Assembly (NCBI GenBank): GCA_000310025.1
Contig: FN649728.1
Span: 5,940,601 to 6,004,600, forward strand
Length of the DNA: 64,000 bases
Origin: Ectocarpus siliculosus
Taxonomy: Eukaryota > Sar > Phaeophyceae > Ectocarpales > Ectocarpaceae
Reading direction: 5' to 3'
The position numbers and the translations under genes were made by a program. The notes below the pieces were generated by a model. It was not told the origin of the DNA, searched no databases, and saw only the letters and a program-made list of their open reading frames with translations. This document shows positions 1 to 11,820 of the stretch, piece by piece (position 1 is the first letter of the stretch; each line of letters begins with the position of its first letter).

Positions 1-591
1 GTCTTTCCGTTGTTCTCGGAATTAATTCGCACGGTTGGTTACAGTAATTCCGGACCGTTCTTCGGAACGGAGTCCGTTACTCCACACGAACTCTGAACAC
101 TCTCCGTGATGTAATGCAAAGCAGAAACTAAGTTAAAATCAACCCAACTAAGGCGAATATTAGTACAGAAGAACTAAGCGAGGCATCTACATTTATTTTG
201 TACATTAAATTAACAGAAACTATAACTGTATTTTCCGCAGTTCTTCTTTATTAAAATACACGTAGTTCCTTCGTATAATAAAAATAATGATGAATATATA
301 TTTATCATAATAATTAATAAATATTTTATCATAAAAATATTAATTAAATAATTAATATATTCATAAAATTAAATATATATATATAAATAAATTAAATAAA
401 TATATTTTATAAAAAATATATATTATTATATATATATATAAATATATAAATATATAATATATATATAAAATATATATAAAATATGTATAAATAAATTTAA
501 TAAATATATATACAAAATATATAGAAATAAATATTATTACAAATAAGTATTTTTAAATTATAAATATATTTTTATTATAATAATATTGTTT
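1..591. other. AT-rich non-coding DNA
   Basis: From about 240 to 590 the sequence is almost only A and T, made of TATA/AATA runs. No gene, RNA or clear repeat boundary is seen. The first 240 bases have ordinary composition and no recognisable coding. Confidence 0.6.
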
Positions 592-1480
592 TCAGGAAAA
601 AACTACATTATTATTACATAATATCATATAATGTTTCTCATGGTAGCTCATGGTGCCCCACCGTCGTACATGCGTGAGGTTTCTCATGGTGCCCCATGGC
701 CAGCATAAAATTGGGGCCCATGGCCACCCATAGTGCACTTCGTCGTCACCCATGGTGACCCTCGGTATCCCACGGTACCCCATGGGGTTTCGAAGATAAG
801 TTTGAAAAAAAAAAAATCCGACAGGGAAACGCGTAATATTATAGGAAATAAATAAAATAGTTAGTAATTTAATTATACCCCGTGGGTTCTCATGAGGCGC
901 CATGGGGAGACACGACTTCCTCATGGACCCCCATGGGCTACCAATTTTATTGAAATTAACAAAATAAACTGGTAGACTCCACGGTGACCCATGGTGCCCC
1001 ATGGGGCCTCATGGGGCGCCATCAGGCCTCATGAGGCCCATAGCTTTTATTTTATTTCCACTTTTTTCGCTTTTTATCTTTTGTTTCTCATGGGATCTCA
1101 TGGTGCCCCATAGCACGCCATGAGGGCTCATGGCGAACGATAAAAAAATATATTTACGGACCCCATGGCAAATCTCATGGGGCACCATGGGGAGGTTTTC
1201 CATGGTACCCCATGAGATATCTCATGAGACTATCGATTTTTATCGTGGTCCATGGGGACCCATGGCTCCCATGGACCCCCATGACAATACATGAGATTTC
1301 TCATGGGGTCCCATGGGATTCTCATTGGACTTCATGAGGACCCATGGGGGCCCATGGGTTCCCATGAGATTGTTCTCATGGGGGCCCATGGGACCCATGG
1401 ACCCCCATGGGTCACCATAATATCGACCTCATGGGGTTCCATGGGGGCCCATGGGCGCCCATGAGATATCTCACGGCGTT
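592..1480. repeat. Array of CATG/CCATGG palindromes
   Basis: CATG-centred palindromes (CCCATGGG, CTCATGAG, GGCGCCATG and variants) recur every 8 to 15 bases. Reading frames through it give only Met-Gly-His-Pro-Trp-type repeats on both strands, as expected for a self-complementary repeat, so no protein is called. The same kind of repeat occurs at the ends of and inside the DNA transposon at 6035-16331, so this array may derive from a related element. Confidence 0.75.
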
Positions 1481-2335
1481 ACACAAAAATGTCAAACCCC
1501 CTTTTGCTTACACACAACGTGCTGCAAAAACTAAAAAAACTACTGTATGCATATGTAATGATTTGCGCTGCTTTTCCTCGCCTCCCGTACTCAACCCCGA
1601 TTCTCATCACCGACGGCTGTACATCAGATCACATACGAAGACCGCACACCCGAGAAGTAGCGAACTTTATTCAGCAACAACATCTCGCTGAGGGGGTGGG
1701 TAGCACATGGGAGAGAGGGGAGGAAGAGAGAGAAAATATAGCTGGTTGCTTGATGTTTCTTTCTTTCTTAGTTTAATTGTTCGACACACTCCCCCTCCAG
1801 TAACCCCTCTCGTGTCTTATGAATAGTAGAGCATTTTAGGGGTCGCTCCTCTGTGTTCTTAATGAGGCGTTTCTTCTATGGTGTGGCCCGGTTGAGATAT
1901 TATGTTACGCTTTTTTCGTGCAAAGTGAGCCTTTGTTTCTGAAAAACAAACTTCTTACTCCGAGCAATGAAATACTCTGTCCTCCGGCCGTCGCGTAACA
2001 TATGAATATTGTCATTGTGCGTCTCTGCTCTTCGAACAAACAAACAAAATTAATTTTCCCTCTTCGCAGCATTTTTTCTTCGTATCTCTCATTTCAAAAC
2101 TCCACCCGCACACACTTGCCATCCCCATTGAACCTACGAGCGAAGCGGCGACCGCGAAGCGGTACGCCGCGAAGCGCCCTTGTATACATTATGTACATAA
2201 CGATGGAGAAGGCCGACGGGGAAGGTACGAATAGATGAAATTGCACCCGACGTTCGAAGTCGGTATGAAAACCGCCGCAAGGAAGGAGTGCGAAGGGAAT
2301 AAAAAAAAAACGGAGACGTCGACGTTTGCGTCGTG
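1481..2335. other. No gene seen
   Basis: Mixed-composition DNA with CT-rich stretches. Nothing in either strand resembles a known family. Confidence 0.4.
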
Positions 2336-2545
2336 GAACGATCCTTCCGTATAACGCAGGTACTCACGAAGGCAAGACGGGGAGGTAAAAAACCCATCGT
2401 GAACGTCAAAGCGCAGATCATAACTGCATATGCCTCATGCGCGGAGAAGTTACCACGGAGACTTATTTTATCAACAAGAAGTTTGAAGGTCGGCTGAGAG
2501 GGTTTGAAGACACAACAAGCGCTTAAGCGACGATGGCAAGCGCAA
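2336..2545 (+). repeat. Diverged partial copy of dispersed repeat T
   Basis: Shares the start of repeat T (CCTTCC.TATAACGCAGG, then AAGACGGGGAGGTAAAA, then the GCGGAGAAGTTA segment) with 2759-2844, 22587-22690 and, in reverse, 48000-48210. It is more diverged than those copies. It lies just upstream of the next copy, so T is partly tandem here. Confidence 0.65.
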
Positions 2546-2758
2546 CGTCAAAACTTCACAAGAAGAAAAACGGATACAAAAAAAGAAAAGGCCGGATGCC
2601 TACCTATTATGGCTCTCTCGGAATGAAGGGATTTCCACAATTTCCAACAGGTAATCCACAAGTATCGAGGAGGCCGACGACGATTAATGACACACATGTG
2701 GTACGCAAAGAAGGATAGGGGAAGGAAACGCAAGGGGGAAAAAGTCGTACTTAAATGC

Positions 2759-2844
2759 AATCCTTCCTTATAACGCAGGTTCTCACCAATGCAAGACGGG
2801 GAGGTAAAATACTCGTGAAAGTCAGAGCCCAGGTCAAAACTGCG
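2759..2844 (+). repeat. Repeat T, copy 1, left piece
   Basis: Left part of a roughly 1.6-kb repeat. It ends in CTGCG exactly where an LTR begins. The right part resumes at 22582 with the same CTGCG. The uninterrupted sequence can be read in the inverted copy near 48120. Confidence 0.8.
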
Positions 2845-3277
2845 CGTTACGGTTCGGAATGATATTGTTCCGCAAGTACGTACACCCTCACAGAGGTGGT
2901 TAGCCGCAGTCCGCGGAGCCTCTGCGGGAGTCGTGGAGTTCGCCCCTCCCTTCTCACTCCTTTCTCGAGCTACCCTTCCTGAGCTCGAACTAAAAGAATA
3001 AGACCATAACATCTGCAAGGAGGCCTTTGCTCCGACCCAATACCAGCTCCCGCAGCCGGTACAAGTATCTTCAAGGTTCGTCGCACTCGGTACAGTTGCT
3101 CGATTGCACAGAGAGAGGTCAGTGTGGGACAGCTTTTGTCCAATATGCATGGCGTTGGCGGAGAAGCCAGTAAACCTTTCTCGCGCCAAATATCTCTGGC
3201 ATGAACGGGAATATCAGTGACCCGTTGACAACATGCAATGCCGCCTCTCCCTTCCTAGAGTCGAGCGACTCGTTTCA
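2845..3277 (+). repeat. Left LTR, 433 bp
   Basis: Nearly identical to 22149-22581, in the same orientation and of the same length. It ends in CGTTTCA. It abuts the inverted pol copy directly. Confidence 0.85.
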
Positions 3278-6026
3278 CGGGCGGACAACGGTGTACGCGG
3301 GGTGGAGCGTGGAGTGAGCTGATCAGCCAGTTCGGGATGATACAGATGCCACAATGCGATGAAACCATCTAGCTGCAAGCGTGTGAACGCGCGAAGAAGC
3401 TCAAATTCCGGCAACCACACGGACTCAACACCAGCCTGAGAAATGGCTTTGTACTCCCATACTAAAGAACCAGTAGGTGAATGGACCCGACGGCAATCAG
3501 AAAGGGAGACGAACAATCCTTGGTCCGGCTGTTCCACTGGCAGGCAAAAATCGGGACCCCACGCAAACTGCATAAATTCCTCGGCTATGGAGTGTCTTAG
3601 ATGAGGCGGGCGAATATGAAAGGGTTTCAACTCGGCAGTGCACACTCTTCTCGAACGTAGTTTTCTTCCCTGCATCTTCACTTTCACGCTCAAACCCCTC
3701 TGCAAAACTTCCTCTACTGTCCAGGGCCCGGTGTAGAGATCGTGCTGCAGCTTCCTGCCCCGCTTGTCTCGGTGACGACTGCTGTCAGCTTCGCGCACCA
3801 AGACGAGGTTGCCTTTCTCTACTGTCACCGACGCCGAGGTCCTCGAAATGGTGGCATTCGCCTTCGACCGTGCTGCCACCCGCAGGTCGTGGCGCTTCTC
3901 GAGCACCAGCCTAACTTCCCGGAGGTTCTGTTTCCGTCGTTCCACAAAGTTGTCCAAGCCCCCCGAATGATCTTGGTTTCCCTCCTCCGAGAGAGGCGCC
4001 AACGAGTCAAGCGAGGTGCGAGGTTTGCGGCCGAACAGCAGTTCAAACGGAGTCATGTGTGGGTGAACGGAGGTGTCTGGTAGCGTGCGTTTGATCCAAA
4101 TGGCCGGCAATACATATTCATCCCAACGGTCGTTCCAGCACTTGCACAGCTCTGCCAACAACTCTTGCATCCATCCTCCCAATCTCTCTACTGTGCCCTG
4201 ACCCCGGGCATGATCAGCTGCGCCAAAAGTGATGTCCGCTTGTAGCCATCGACAAAGGTGAGTTACCACTTCTCCTCCGAACTCTCTACCACCATCGCAA
4301 CGAATTACTCTAAGGACGCCGAAAGTCAAACACAGTCTCTGACAACGCTCGCGCTACGCCGATTGCTTCCTTGGTCGCAAGAGGGAACCCAAAAGGGAAT
4401 TTGGATGCACGGTCTACCACCAGCAAAATGTACTTGTTGCCAGACAACGAGGTCGTGTCAATTTTGAGTAGGTCAATCTCGAGTTCATCCCAAGGTTCTA
4501 GTGGTCTCCCTGGCAGCATCGGTACGCGTCTACTACTGGGCCTTTTGCGACGTCTACAGCTACAAGATAAAACGTAATGCCGGACATCTCGTGCCAGTGT
4601 GGGCCAGTGAAAGTGATCCCGAATTACTGCCAAGGTCGCTCCCACTCCTGCATGCCCCTGTAACGTGTGGACCAATGCGAGGATGTCTGCCACCATGCTT
4701 TTGGGGGTCGCTATTACTGGTTTGCCCTTTTCAAACGCGAATCGTAGCACTCCTTTAACATCCAAACTGTAACCTGCTCTACCACTCCCTTCTAGATCCC
4801 TCCGAACCTGGCCCAAAAGGGCATCGCTTTGCTGGTGTCGAACGAGTGTGTCTGGATTCTTCAGCGTGCGCAGCGCCCTATGGATCGCTGTCGACCCCGT
4901 GTCCACCGCTGACCTAAAGGGCGATTCCCCCCCTGCCGAAAGCACCTCCCCCACGTTTGCGGATCGCGTGCACTCGGGCGGAACTGCCTCCGGTAGTTGC
5001 GTCGGGAGCGGTTCGATAGGCTCAGGTACGAACGCGGGCTGTAGCCCCGATGATAAAACCTGTGCCACGGTAGGCAGCTGAGGGTCGTTTAGGGGTTGCA
5101 ACCGTACTGAGGGTGTGCGTTTACGGCTGGAGCGACGCGGTGGCAGTGGGTCGTTGAGCGAGGCGCAGGAAGCAAACGGGAAGTAAGCAAACAGCGGTGC
5201 TATGTTCAACTGATCCGATGCATGTACGACATCCATTGGCTCAGATTCCTCCTCCAATGTAAGCTCAGCAAGACGCCTGCCATTAAGAACGGGGCCTTGC
5301 GGGCCAACCACAGCTTCGGAATTGGGGGTTGTAAAGTCGTCCGGAAAAGAGTCGTCGATGTCTCCGGGGGAGGCACTTGCTACGGGGAGACGGGATAAAG
5401 CATCGGGCAGTACGTGATGCATTCCTGCTTTCCATTCTAATACTATGTCATACTCCATAAGCCTAAGCACCCACCTATGCAACTTGGGGCAAAGCTCCCT
5501 ACTGCAAAACAACCATGTGAGTGCAGAGCAATCCGTTACTACTTTGAACTGCCGACCCGCTAAATATGGTTTGAAATGGTCAACGCCCCACAATACCCCC
5601 ATGCACTCCCGTTCCGTGGGCCCGCGTCGAGCGTCGGTGCGAGAGAACTTGTGGCTGGCGAAGGCGATGATCCTGGGCGTACCGTCGATGGTCTGTAGCA
5701 GGGTCGCACCTGCACCCACTGAGCTAGCGTCGACATGCATCTCGAACGGCGCATTAGGATCAGGGAAGGCTAACACGGTGGGAGAAGCAAGTGATAGTCT
5801 GAGCTGTTGGAAGGCGTGTTCCTCAGTCTCCCCCCACGGAATAGGGAGCTTGCGTGCGCGCTTGGACGCAAAGGCCTTATTTCGAAGGATGTCGGATAGG
5901 GGGGCTGCTATCACACTATATTGCGGAACGAACTGTCGAAGGTATCCTGTCAGCCCCAAAAACGTGCGCAGGTCTTCTACTGTTCGAGGCCGAGGCATGT
6001 TGGCTATCGCTTCGAGTTTAGACGGC
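3278..6026 (-). mobile_element. Ty3/Gypsy pol fossil, copy A (RNase H, integrase)
   Basis: Reads on the minus strand. From its upstream end come the reverse-transcriptase connection, RNase H (VDASSVGAGA, DALSRLP), an H2C2 integrase finger (HTLQGHAG ... CSC) and an integrase core, then a C-terminal tail. It is nearly identical to copy B (18650-21553) but inverted. It is a partial copy with about one or two breaks. Its upstream reverse-transcriptase part lies at 16340-16828, separated by the nested DNA transposon. Confidence 0.85.
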
Positions 6027-6034
6027 GCTGGGTG
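6027..6034. repeat. 8-bp target site duplication, left
   Basis: GCTGGGTG here recurs at 16332-16339, on either side of the nested transposon. Both flanks belong to the same Gypsy pol coding sequence. Confidence 0.85.
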
Positions 6035-6140
6035 GGGTGATGTACATTATCCTTATTCGTGCCCATGGGTACCCATGGGCACCCATGGGTATACCCATGG
6101 GCATTGTACCCATGGGCACCCATGGGGCGTGGGTACCTAG
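6035..6140 (+). repeat. Left terminal inverted repeat with CCCATGGG units
   Basis: Begins GGGTGATGTACATTATCC, continues TTATTCGTGC, then several CCCATGGGTACCC-like palindromes up to GGGGCGTGGGTACC. It matches the reverse complement of 16225-16331, including the GGGGCGTGGGTACC box. The palindromes make each end able to fold on itself. Confidence 0.75.
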
Positions 6141-7037
6141 ACTATGGGAACGACGTTGGAAATTGCAAAACTCCCTCTGTTAGATGTATGCATACGTACT
6201 CCTCGTTGTGGACACTTTGGGTTCGGCACCCGGCATTTTCTTCCTCTCGGACAAGCCACTCTCTTTCTCGGGGGCACACAGCGGGTAACGCGATGCAACA
6301 CTGCGCATGGCTGGTACTCGTAAGCCATTCACCTGTGGCGCCTGTCCTTACCGTTCAACCTCGCGTAAACTGGATGCATACGCGCGCTATGCTTACCACC
6401 CATGACAAAGAAAGGCGACGATCCATCACCTAGCAACATATGAAGGCATAGTCTGACTGACGGAGGAAATGCGTATATACGAAGTTTAAAGATCCCAGAG
6501 CACGTATTTCAAGCGGAAGGTCATCAGCTACCAAGGGCAGGTAGCCGGAAACGCTACTCTAGTCAGATGGCATTATGGTCGGGGTCGCGTCCCCCCCAGC
6601 GAAAGGGTATCGGGGGCGCGTGAGGGTTAGCGCCAGTGAGTTGCCGCCCCGGTCGCAGTTTACAGCCTTGGTGTACGTACCAACAGCGAATAACTCGACT
6701 CTTCGCTTTTGTTCATGGCCACAACTTGTACATCATGCTGATTCCATTGCTGCTGCCGCCCCAAGCGTTACCGCAGAGTCCATGGACCGCACCGTTGGCC
6801 TTTTAGACATTGCGGCGGGCACGGTGATACGCTGCGCAGCAGTTCAACTAGGCTAAGCGTGTGCACCCAACTTTGGTAATAACGTAGATCATGTGTGTGA
6901 TTGTTCGGGGTTGTGTCGCAGTGTACGGCGAATGGAATAAGTGTGGTGTGTTCTTTGGATAAAACGAGCAAAAAATAAGGTAAATGCTCGTGGTAGAAAA
7001 TATTTATGCGTGAGGGGCCTTGTCAACGGAGGGTTCT
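6141..7037. other. No recognisable gene inside the transposon
   Basis: Several short open frames, none with recognisable motifs. It could hold untranslated or subterminal sequence of the transposon. Confidence 0.4.
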
Positions 7038-7283
7038 ATGCGCCACATCTTCCCAAAGATTGCTTTTGTTGTCCTGGGCACTCTTGTCGTCGTCCTCGTG
7101 CAAGAAGAGGTGGGAGTCCGCTGGCACAACCTCTCACGGAGGTTGGCAACCACGAACAGTGTACCTACATGGAATGACGTGTCGCAACACCTCGTGCGTG
7201 AAGCTGTGGGTCAAGTTTTCCTCGTGACCGGCTACAAGGCTGAACCACGTGCTTTGGTACTTACAAGGGACATCGAAAGCTAA
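7038..7283 (+). CDS. Small hypothetical protein, possible membrane anchor
   Basis: An 81-residue frame starting MRHIFPKIAFVVLG. Residues 7 to 21 are strongly hydrophobic (IAFVVLGTLVVVLV) after two basic residues, like a signal anchor. The rest is soluble and mixed in charge. A frame-compatible start 18 bases upstream (TTG) is less likely. It lies inside the KDZ-type transposon. I do not recognise a family, and the frame may be chance. Confidence 0.25.
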   Translation: MRHIFPKIAFVVLGTLVVVLVQEEVGVRWHNLSRRLATTNSVPTWNDVSQHLVREAVGQVFLVTGYKAEPRALVLTRDIES

Positions 7284-7689
7284 ATTACTTGTAATACGTG
7301 CTGTTCGTTGCCGTACGCAGGAGCTGCCGACAAGGATTGGATTTCTTGTCCACACACCCCTCCTGTGTAGCCTTGGATGGTTGTAGTTGTACGGAAAAAG
7401 GATACTGAAAGTGTACATTTTATTACTCTGCGTACAATGAAAAGTGTCGTATACGTCTCACGACGAAAATGACAGTACTGTCGCCATACCTAGTTGGACG
7501 CCACCAATAGAAACCTGGGAAGGCCGTACAAAAATGGTCATATACGTACGCGGTTGTCGTCACCTTGAAGCCTCTCACCGAAAACACACCCGCGGACGCT
7601 CTTGCCGATACACGGTATACGAGAACATGGCAACAGGTAACGACCACTGAAAATTAAGCAGGCAGCCGCAAGGATGTCACTTCCATTGA

Positions 7690-9076
7690 GGCAGAGAATA
7701 ACCTTGGAGGACCCGCTGAGGGTAGTAAGTCGTGCCATACTTCGATTGAAAACACTAAACAACTGCGAGAGAGAAAAACCCATGAGGACCCGATGATGGT
7801 AATAAGTCGTTCCATACACTTCGATTGAAAACGCCAAACAACTGCGAGAAACAAACGTGGCACAACACGAACGACTGAAGTCCCACAAAGAAAACCAGGG
7901 AATACCCCGCGTCGGAACATGCACGGGGCGCCATTCGTAAACCTCTTCACCCCACCGTGACAGAGCGAGCTCGAATGCCCTGGTCTACAAAACCACGATC
8001 GTTCATCACGAAGTATGGAGCTGGTCACCACCAGGCATTTCCCCGCATATTACTGCGCGCTTCAAGTGTTTATCCTTTCAACGAGTCAAAGATGCATCTC
8101 TAAACTGAACCCTCTTCAGCGACCTTGGCCACATGTAACCACACGTAAAACCGTCACCTGTAGACATCCCGTCAAACCTCAGTTCGACTATAGCTCTCGG
8201 CCAACGTACGCCTGACAGTGGTTGTTGGAAGCGTTTGCCAAACGACAACTCCTTCAGGGTAGGAGCCCAACATGACTCGAGAGTGATTGAATGGTCCCCC
8301 GAAGGCAAGCGACTCCAATCCAGGCGGCCACTGCAAGGTGTAAACCTTCGTGTTGAACTTACCCTCAAGCACCAACGTCTTTAGGCTCGTAGGCCAGGTG
8401 GTGTCGCTTACACGCCACCCGCAGCCTGACCCAAACTCGAAAGCTTCTAGCGTGGACGGCCACTTAGCGCGTTCGACGGAAACCATGTCGTCCAAATCAT
8501 CCGGGAACACAACCTATGCAAGTTCCTGGGCCAATGAACGGCATCAACCTCCTGGTTAAATTTTAAGGGAAACGACACCTCCTACAGCCCGTCAGGCAAC
8601 TGCATGCCTTGTATTGGGCTGTTGAAACTCCCCCCCAACCGTAGGACCTTGGGCGTGGCAGGGAGTACCACAGGAGGCCTCAGCCCCCCGTTCCACGCAC
8701 CCCCCAAGGTGAGATACTGCAGCGAATCAGGCCAGATAACGCCTAGCAGGTTCTGCTGGAACGCATCACCGGCCGTCAGAGCGATCAATGCATCCGGCCA
8801 ATGATAGCCGGTCAATGTCTGGTCAAAGCACGTACCAAACGCCAAACGTTGCAAGCTACTGGGCCACCGGACTGCGGCGATTGGCTGGTTGAAGCATCCT
8901 CCTAGACGAATGTCCTCGATGGAATCTACGAAAGTCACACCTTCGATGGACCTGTTGAATGTGCTTTCTAGCGAAAGTTGCTTCAAATTAGGAGGCATAC
9001 TGATACTTTCGAGTGGCTGGTTGAAGCGGCTCTCGTAGCCGGATCCTGTTATATTCTTATCCCTTACCCAGATCAT
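7690..9076 (-). pseudogene. FNIP-type leucine-rich repeat gene, decayed
   Basis: The minus strand encodes tandem repeats of about 22 residues with the pattern W-P-x-S-L-x-x-L-x-F-G-x-x-F-N-Q, for example WPSSLQRLAFGTCFDQ and WPTSLKTLVLEGKFN. This is the FNIP repeat form known from Dictyostelium, algae and some large DNA viruses, thought to mediate protein contacts. At least 12 repeats can be read. The frame is broken: a TAG near 8582, a shift near 8510, another shift near 8170-8370, and the last repeats (7690-7870, FNRS forms) lie in yet another frame. It lies just downstream of the tyrosine recombinase on the same strand, so it may be cargo of the transposon or captured host sequence. Confidence 0.7.
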
Positions 9077-9225
9077 TCGATGTAAGTATTGGATTTGGTT
9101 GGGTGAGGCCTCCTGCGCCGGTCTGTGGTCCCGCCCATTACTTTCTTGTTAATTATCCGATCTGTCACATCTTAGTTATTGACCACTCACGCCTCTAAGC
9201 TAGGTCTCGCCCACCCAAACTTTCT

Positions 9226-11107
9226 TTATGTTTCGCGGCGAGCACACGCAGAGAAATCGCATGTGAAGTCAGCAGACAACGGCAACGCGTTTGAGTCTGC
9301 GTACAGCTCGCTACGGGTCCTCTTGGAACCCGGTTCCCCCACACTAGTAGTGGCGCCAGCATATCGCTTCGCTACACTCTCCGTGCGCCACCCGGCAATT
9401 TTCATGATAGCGACCATCGCCGTTCCGTCAAGCGACTGCGCTACAGAACCTCCGACGCGGAACGAGTGCATAGTAGCGGTGCGGCAGTCCCGCCGCTCGG
9501 AAATGCCCTTGTAGGGCAGCCGTCATCTGAACCGCCGTAAGCGGAGCGCAGCCCCGAGTTCCATCCAGCAGAACGATAGGAAACAGATGCCCTTGGGACA
9601 AATCCCAGCCAATACGCTCCGCCGCACTGATGTAGGCCGTAAAATTGCTCACCGCACAAATAGACGGGCAAGCGACGTCCGGACGCACGACCACGGCATC
9701 AACAGAGTCCCGGAGGGTCTTGCCAAACTGGAAGTTGAAAATCAGAAGACCCTGCCCCGCGGGCAACCGCAGAACTTGCAATCCCATAGTGAAGGAGAGA
9801 TCATGGCCTCGCCGCATGGAGGCGAACGCCAGCGAAAACAAAGCGACGTCCCTGGTGAGCTCAATACGTTCCGCCAAAGAGGACGCAGTCTGCGCGCGAG
9901 AGCGCATGTCCCTCAACAGATCGATGAGGACGTGCGGTAACATAGCCTCTGCCTGGTTGACAGCGACACCCACACATTTTTTTTCCTCCCCCCGTGAAGA
10001 CGAGGTAGGAGTCGACGAGAGGACTACAACAGGGGTTGCCCGAGCGCGTGGCAGGGTCCCAGCTGCTGTCTTTTCCCAACTGTTCTTGCATCGCCATCTT
10101 CAGCTTGGACACGATCCCTTTCTGCATGGACGCGGCGGCACTCCGCGTAGCACATGGCGTGTTTGGAAGACAATCGCGGCCGTGAGTCGTGCCGACACCA
10201 GGGCATGCCCTGTCGTGCACCCGCTTGGTACCACTACCTTGTGTTTCCAAGAAGCAGAGATAGTCAAACACGTCTCGGTCCGACGCCTGCTTCCAACCCC
10301 GACGTTGTTCAGTCGCCGAAAGTATGAAAGCGTCGAACCCGTCCGCTACGGCGCACTTGCACTGTTGAGGACGACGGTTAGACGCGGCCGAGAGGACCTG
10401 ATCACCACGAGCGCGCAGCGCGTCGAAATCGATCGACACCCGAGCCGCTTGAGGGTCACGCGGTACCGGACGCCCGCGGGCAGGCTGAACACCGCAGGAT
10501 CAACAATAGTTGTAATGTCCCACGTTTTCCGTATGGCACGACGAACACAGTCTTCTGACTGCAGGAGGCGGCCATGGCGGAGCGCGAGTTCCACAGTGTA
10601 CTCGGCCAGGAGCTTCTTCGCCTCGGCCTGGCGGTAGGCAACTGACTTGTCGCCCGCCTGCGAAGTGGCCACCTTCCTGGCGCGCGCCAAAACTGCCGTG
10701 TAGGTCTCCACCCCGGGAAGGGGCGGCAGCCGAGTGGCCACCTCACCCAAACGGAGGACCAGCTCCTCCACAGTGCCCTGATCGCAACCGAGCCGGTTGC
10801 GGTCGAACACCCGCCCAAGGTCTAGCGTTGCCCCTGCTCCCGGCACCAGCGCCGTGTAGCACGGCAGAGCGTAGGCTGCCGTGGTCGCGTCCACAAACGC
10901 GGCCGTCTGGCGGTCGGGCCGGGGAGGCAGCCCAGGTGGAGGCAGGGAAAGCGGTCCCATCGGCGCGCTGGCAGCCGCTGGGGCCGCGGCAGCCGCCGCC
11001 GGGGCAGAAGCCTCTGAGGAAGCAGGCGCAGCCGCTGAGGAAGCCGTTGTAGAAGAAGCAGCCGCCGAAGTCGCCGCCGTGTAGCGCCGCGTGTTGCGAG
11101 GCGGCAT
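9226..11107 (-). pseudogene. Tyrosine recombinase (Crypton/DIRS-like), frame-broken
   Basis: Minus-strand gene starting MPPRNTRRY at 11107. An Ala/Pro-rich N-terminus is followed by a helical region (GVETYTAVLARARKVA), an N-terminal SAM-like domain (about 10440-10100) and the catalytic domain. Catalytic residues visible are Arg in SMRRGHDL (about 9810), His and Arg of HSFR (9468 and 9459), Trp of AGWRTESVAKRYAG (about 9390) and the nucleophile Tyr (about 9363). Such enzymes cut and rejoin DNA through a phosphotyrosine link. The reading frame shifts three times as read: near 10440, at the A-run near 9985, and near 9480. Either the gene is decayed, or these are unrecognised introns or sequencing slips. 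No reverse transcriptase of DIRS type lies beside it, which favours a Crypton-like or transposon-accessory enzyme. Confidence 0.75.
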
Positions 11108-11677
11108 GTTACGACTCTCAAATATATCCCTTCTCCTCGATAGCTCCGGCGTATTTCGGGAGAGAAAAGGGGGACTAAACTAGGTGGGGTCATTTTCCAA
11201 CATCCTTTCTGGAATATCTGACTCTTCCCGATTTCGTTCCGAAATCTAGATGCGTCTCAAATCCGAGATTACGAACGACATCACCTCAACGGTGGCCGGC
11301 CACACCACTCCGTCCATGGGCGAGTCGAATAAATCCTTGGCCCGAAATACACGCCCGAAATACACGCAAGTGACTCGGCGGCAACATGCGAACATGTGAT
11401 TTGCCCGCTAGCGGACCATAAGTCCGCGGAAATCGACATCATCCTGACGCCGTGCATGTTGTCGTGGAACTTGTTAAAAGAAGGGGCGGACGTACATGCC
11501 GACCAAGTACTCGCAACCGCAGTCGATGGCTTCAGCTTGGTTAGCCACTCTACCGATTCTCTGTCGTATGTCGGCCCCTGGTAAATTTCGTCGCCTAGGG
11601 TACTCCTGAGGAGAGGATCCAGCATCCCTCTGTGGGTTACTGTGGCACACATCGCTGCTACGTTGCATATCTGACAG
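11108..11677. promoter_or_regulatory. Intergenic region between divergent genes
   Basis: Separates the recombinase start (minus) from the first plausible plus-strand exon at 11678. It would hold both promoters if the two genes are divergently transcribed. No motif was identified. A short direct duplication (CCCGAAATACACGC twice near 11340-11370) is present. Confidence 0.3.
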
Positions 11678-11820
11678 GGGGGGCTTCAACTCCTACGCTG
11701 AACTGCAATCCAACACGGCCGCCGCGGACGTCGGCGGCGGCCGGGAGTTGCGCCTCCTGGGTTCAGAGCTCCTGCAGTGCTGGGAGATATACGCCGTGCT
11801 TAAGGCCGCAAATGATGTCG
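11678..11820 (+). CDS. Candidate upstream exon of transposon gene
   Basis: Open stretch preceded by a good acceptor (CATATCTGACAG) and followed by a donor (GTAAG). It reads GFNSYAELQSNT ... LGSELLQCWEIYAVLKAAND, which is protein-like and helix-rich. It could be an early exon of the KDZ-like transposase downstream or a separate gene. I do not recognise the motif. Confidence 0.3.

Noticed and set aside
592-1203. Met-Gly-Pro-Trp-rich frames on the minus strand
   Set aside because: Same cause: CATG palindromes, with the frame ending in AT-rich DNA.
9645-10637. A 330-codon plus-strand frame opposite the tyrosine recombinase
   Set aside because: The minus strand shows recombinase motifs and the plus frame is Arg-rich with no motifs, so it is a shadow.
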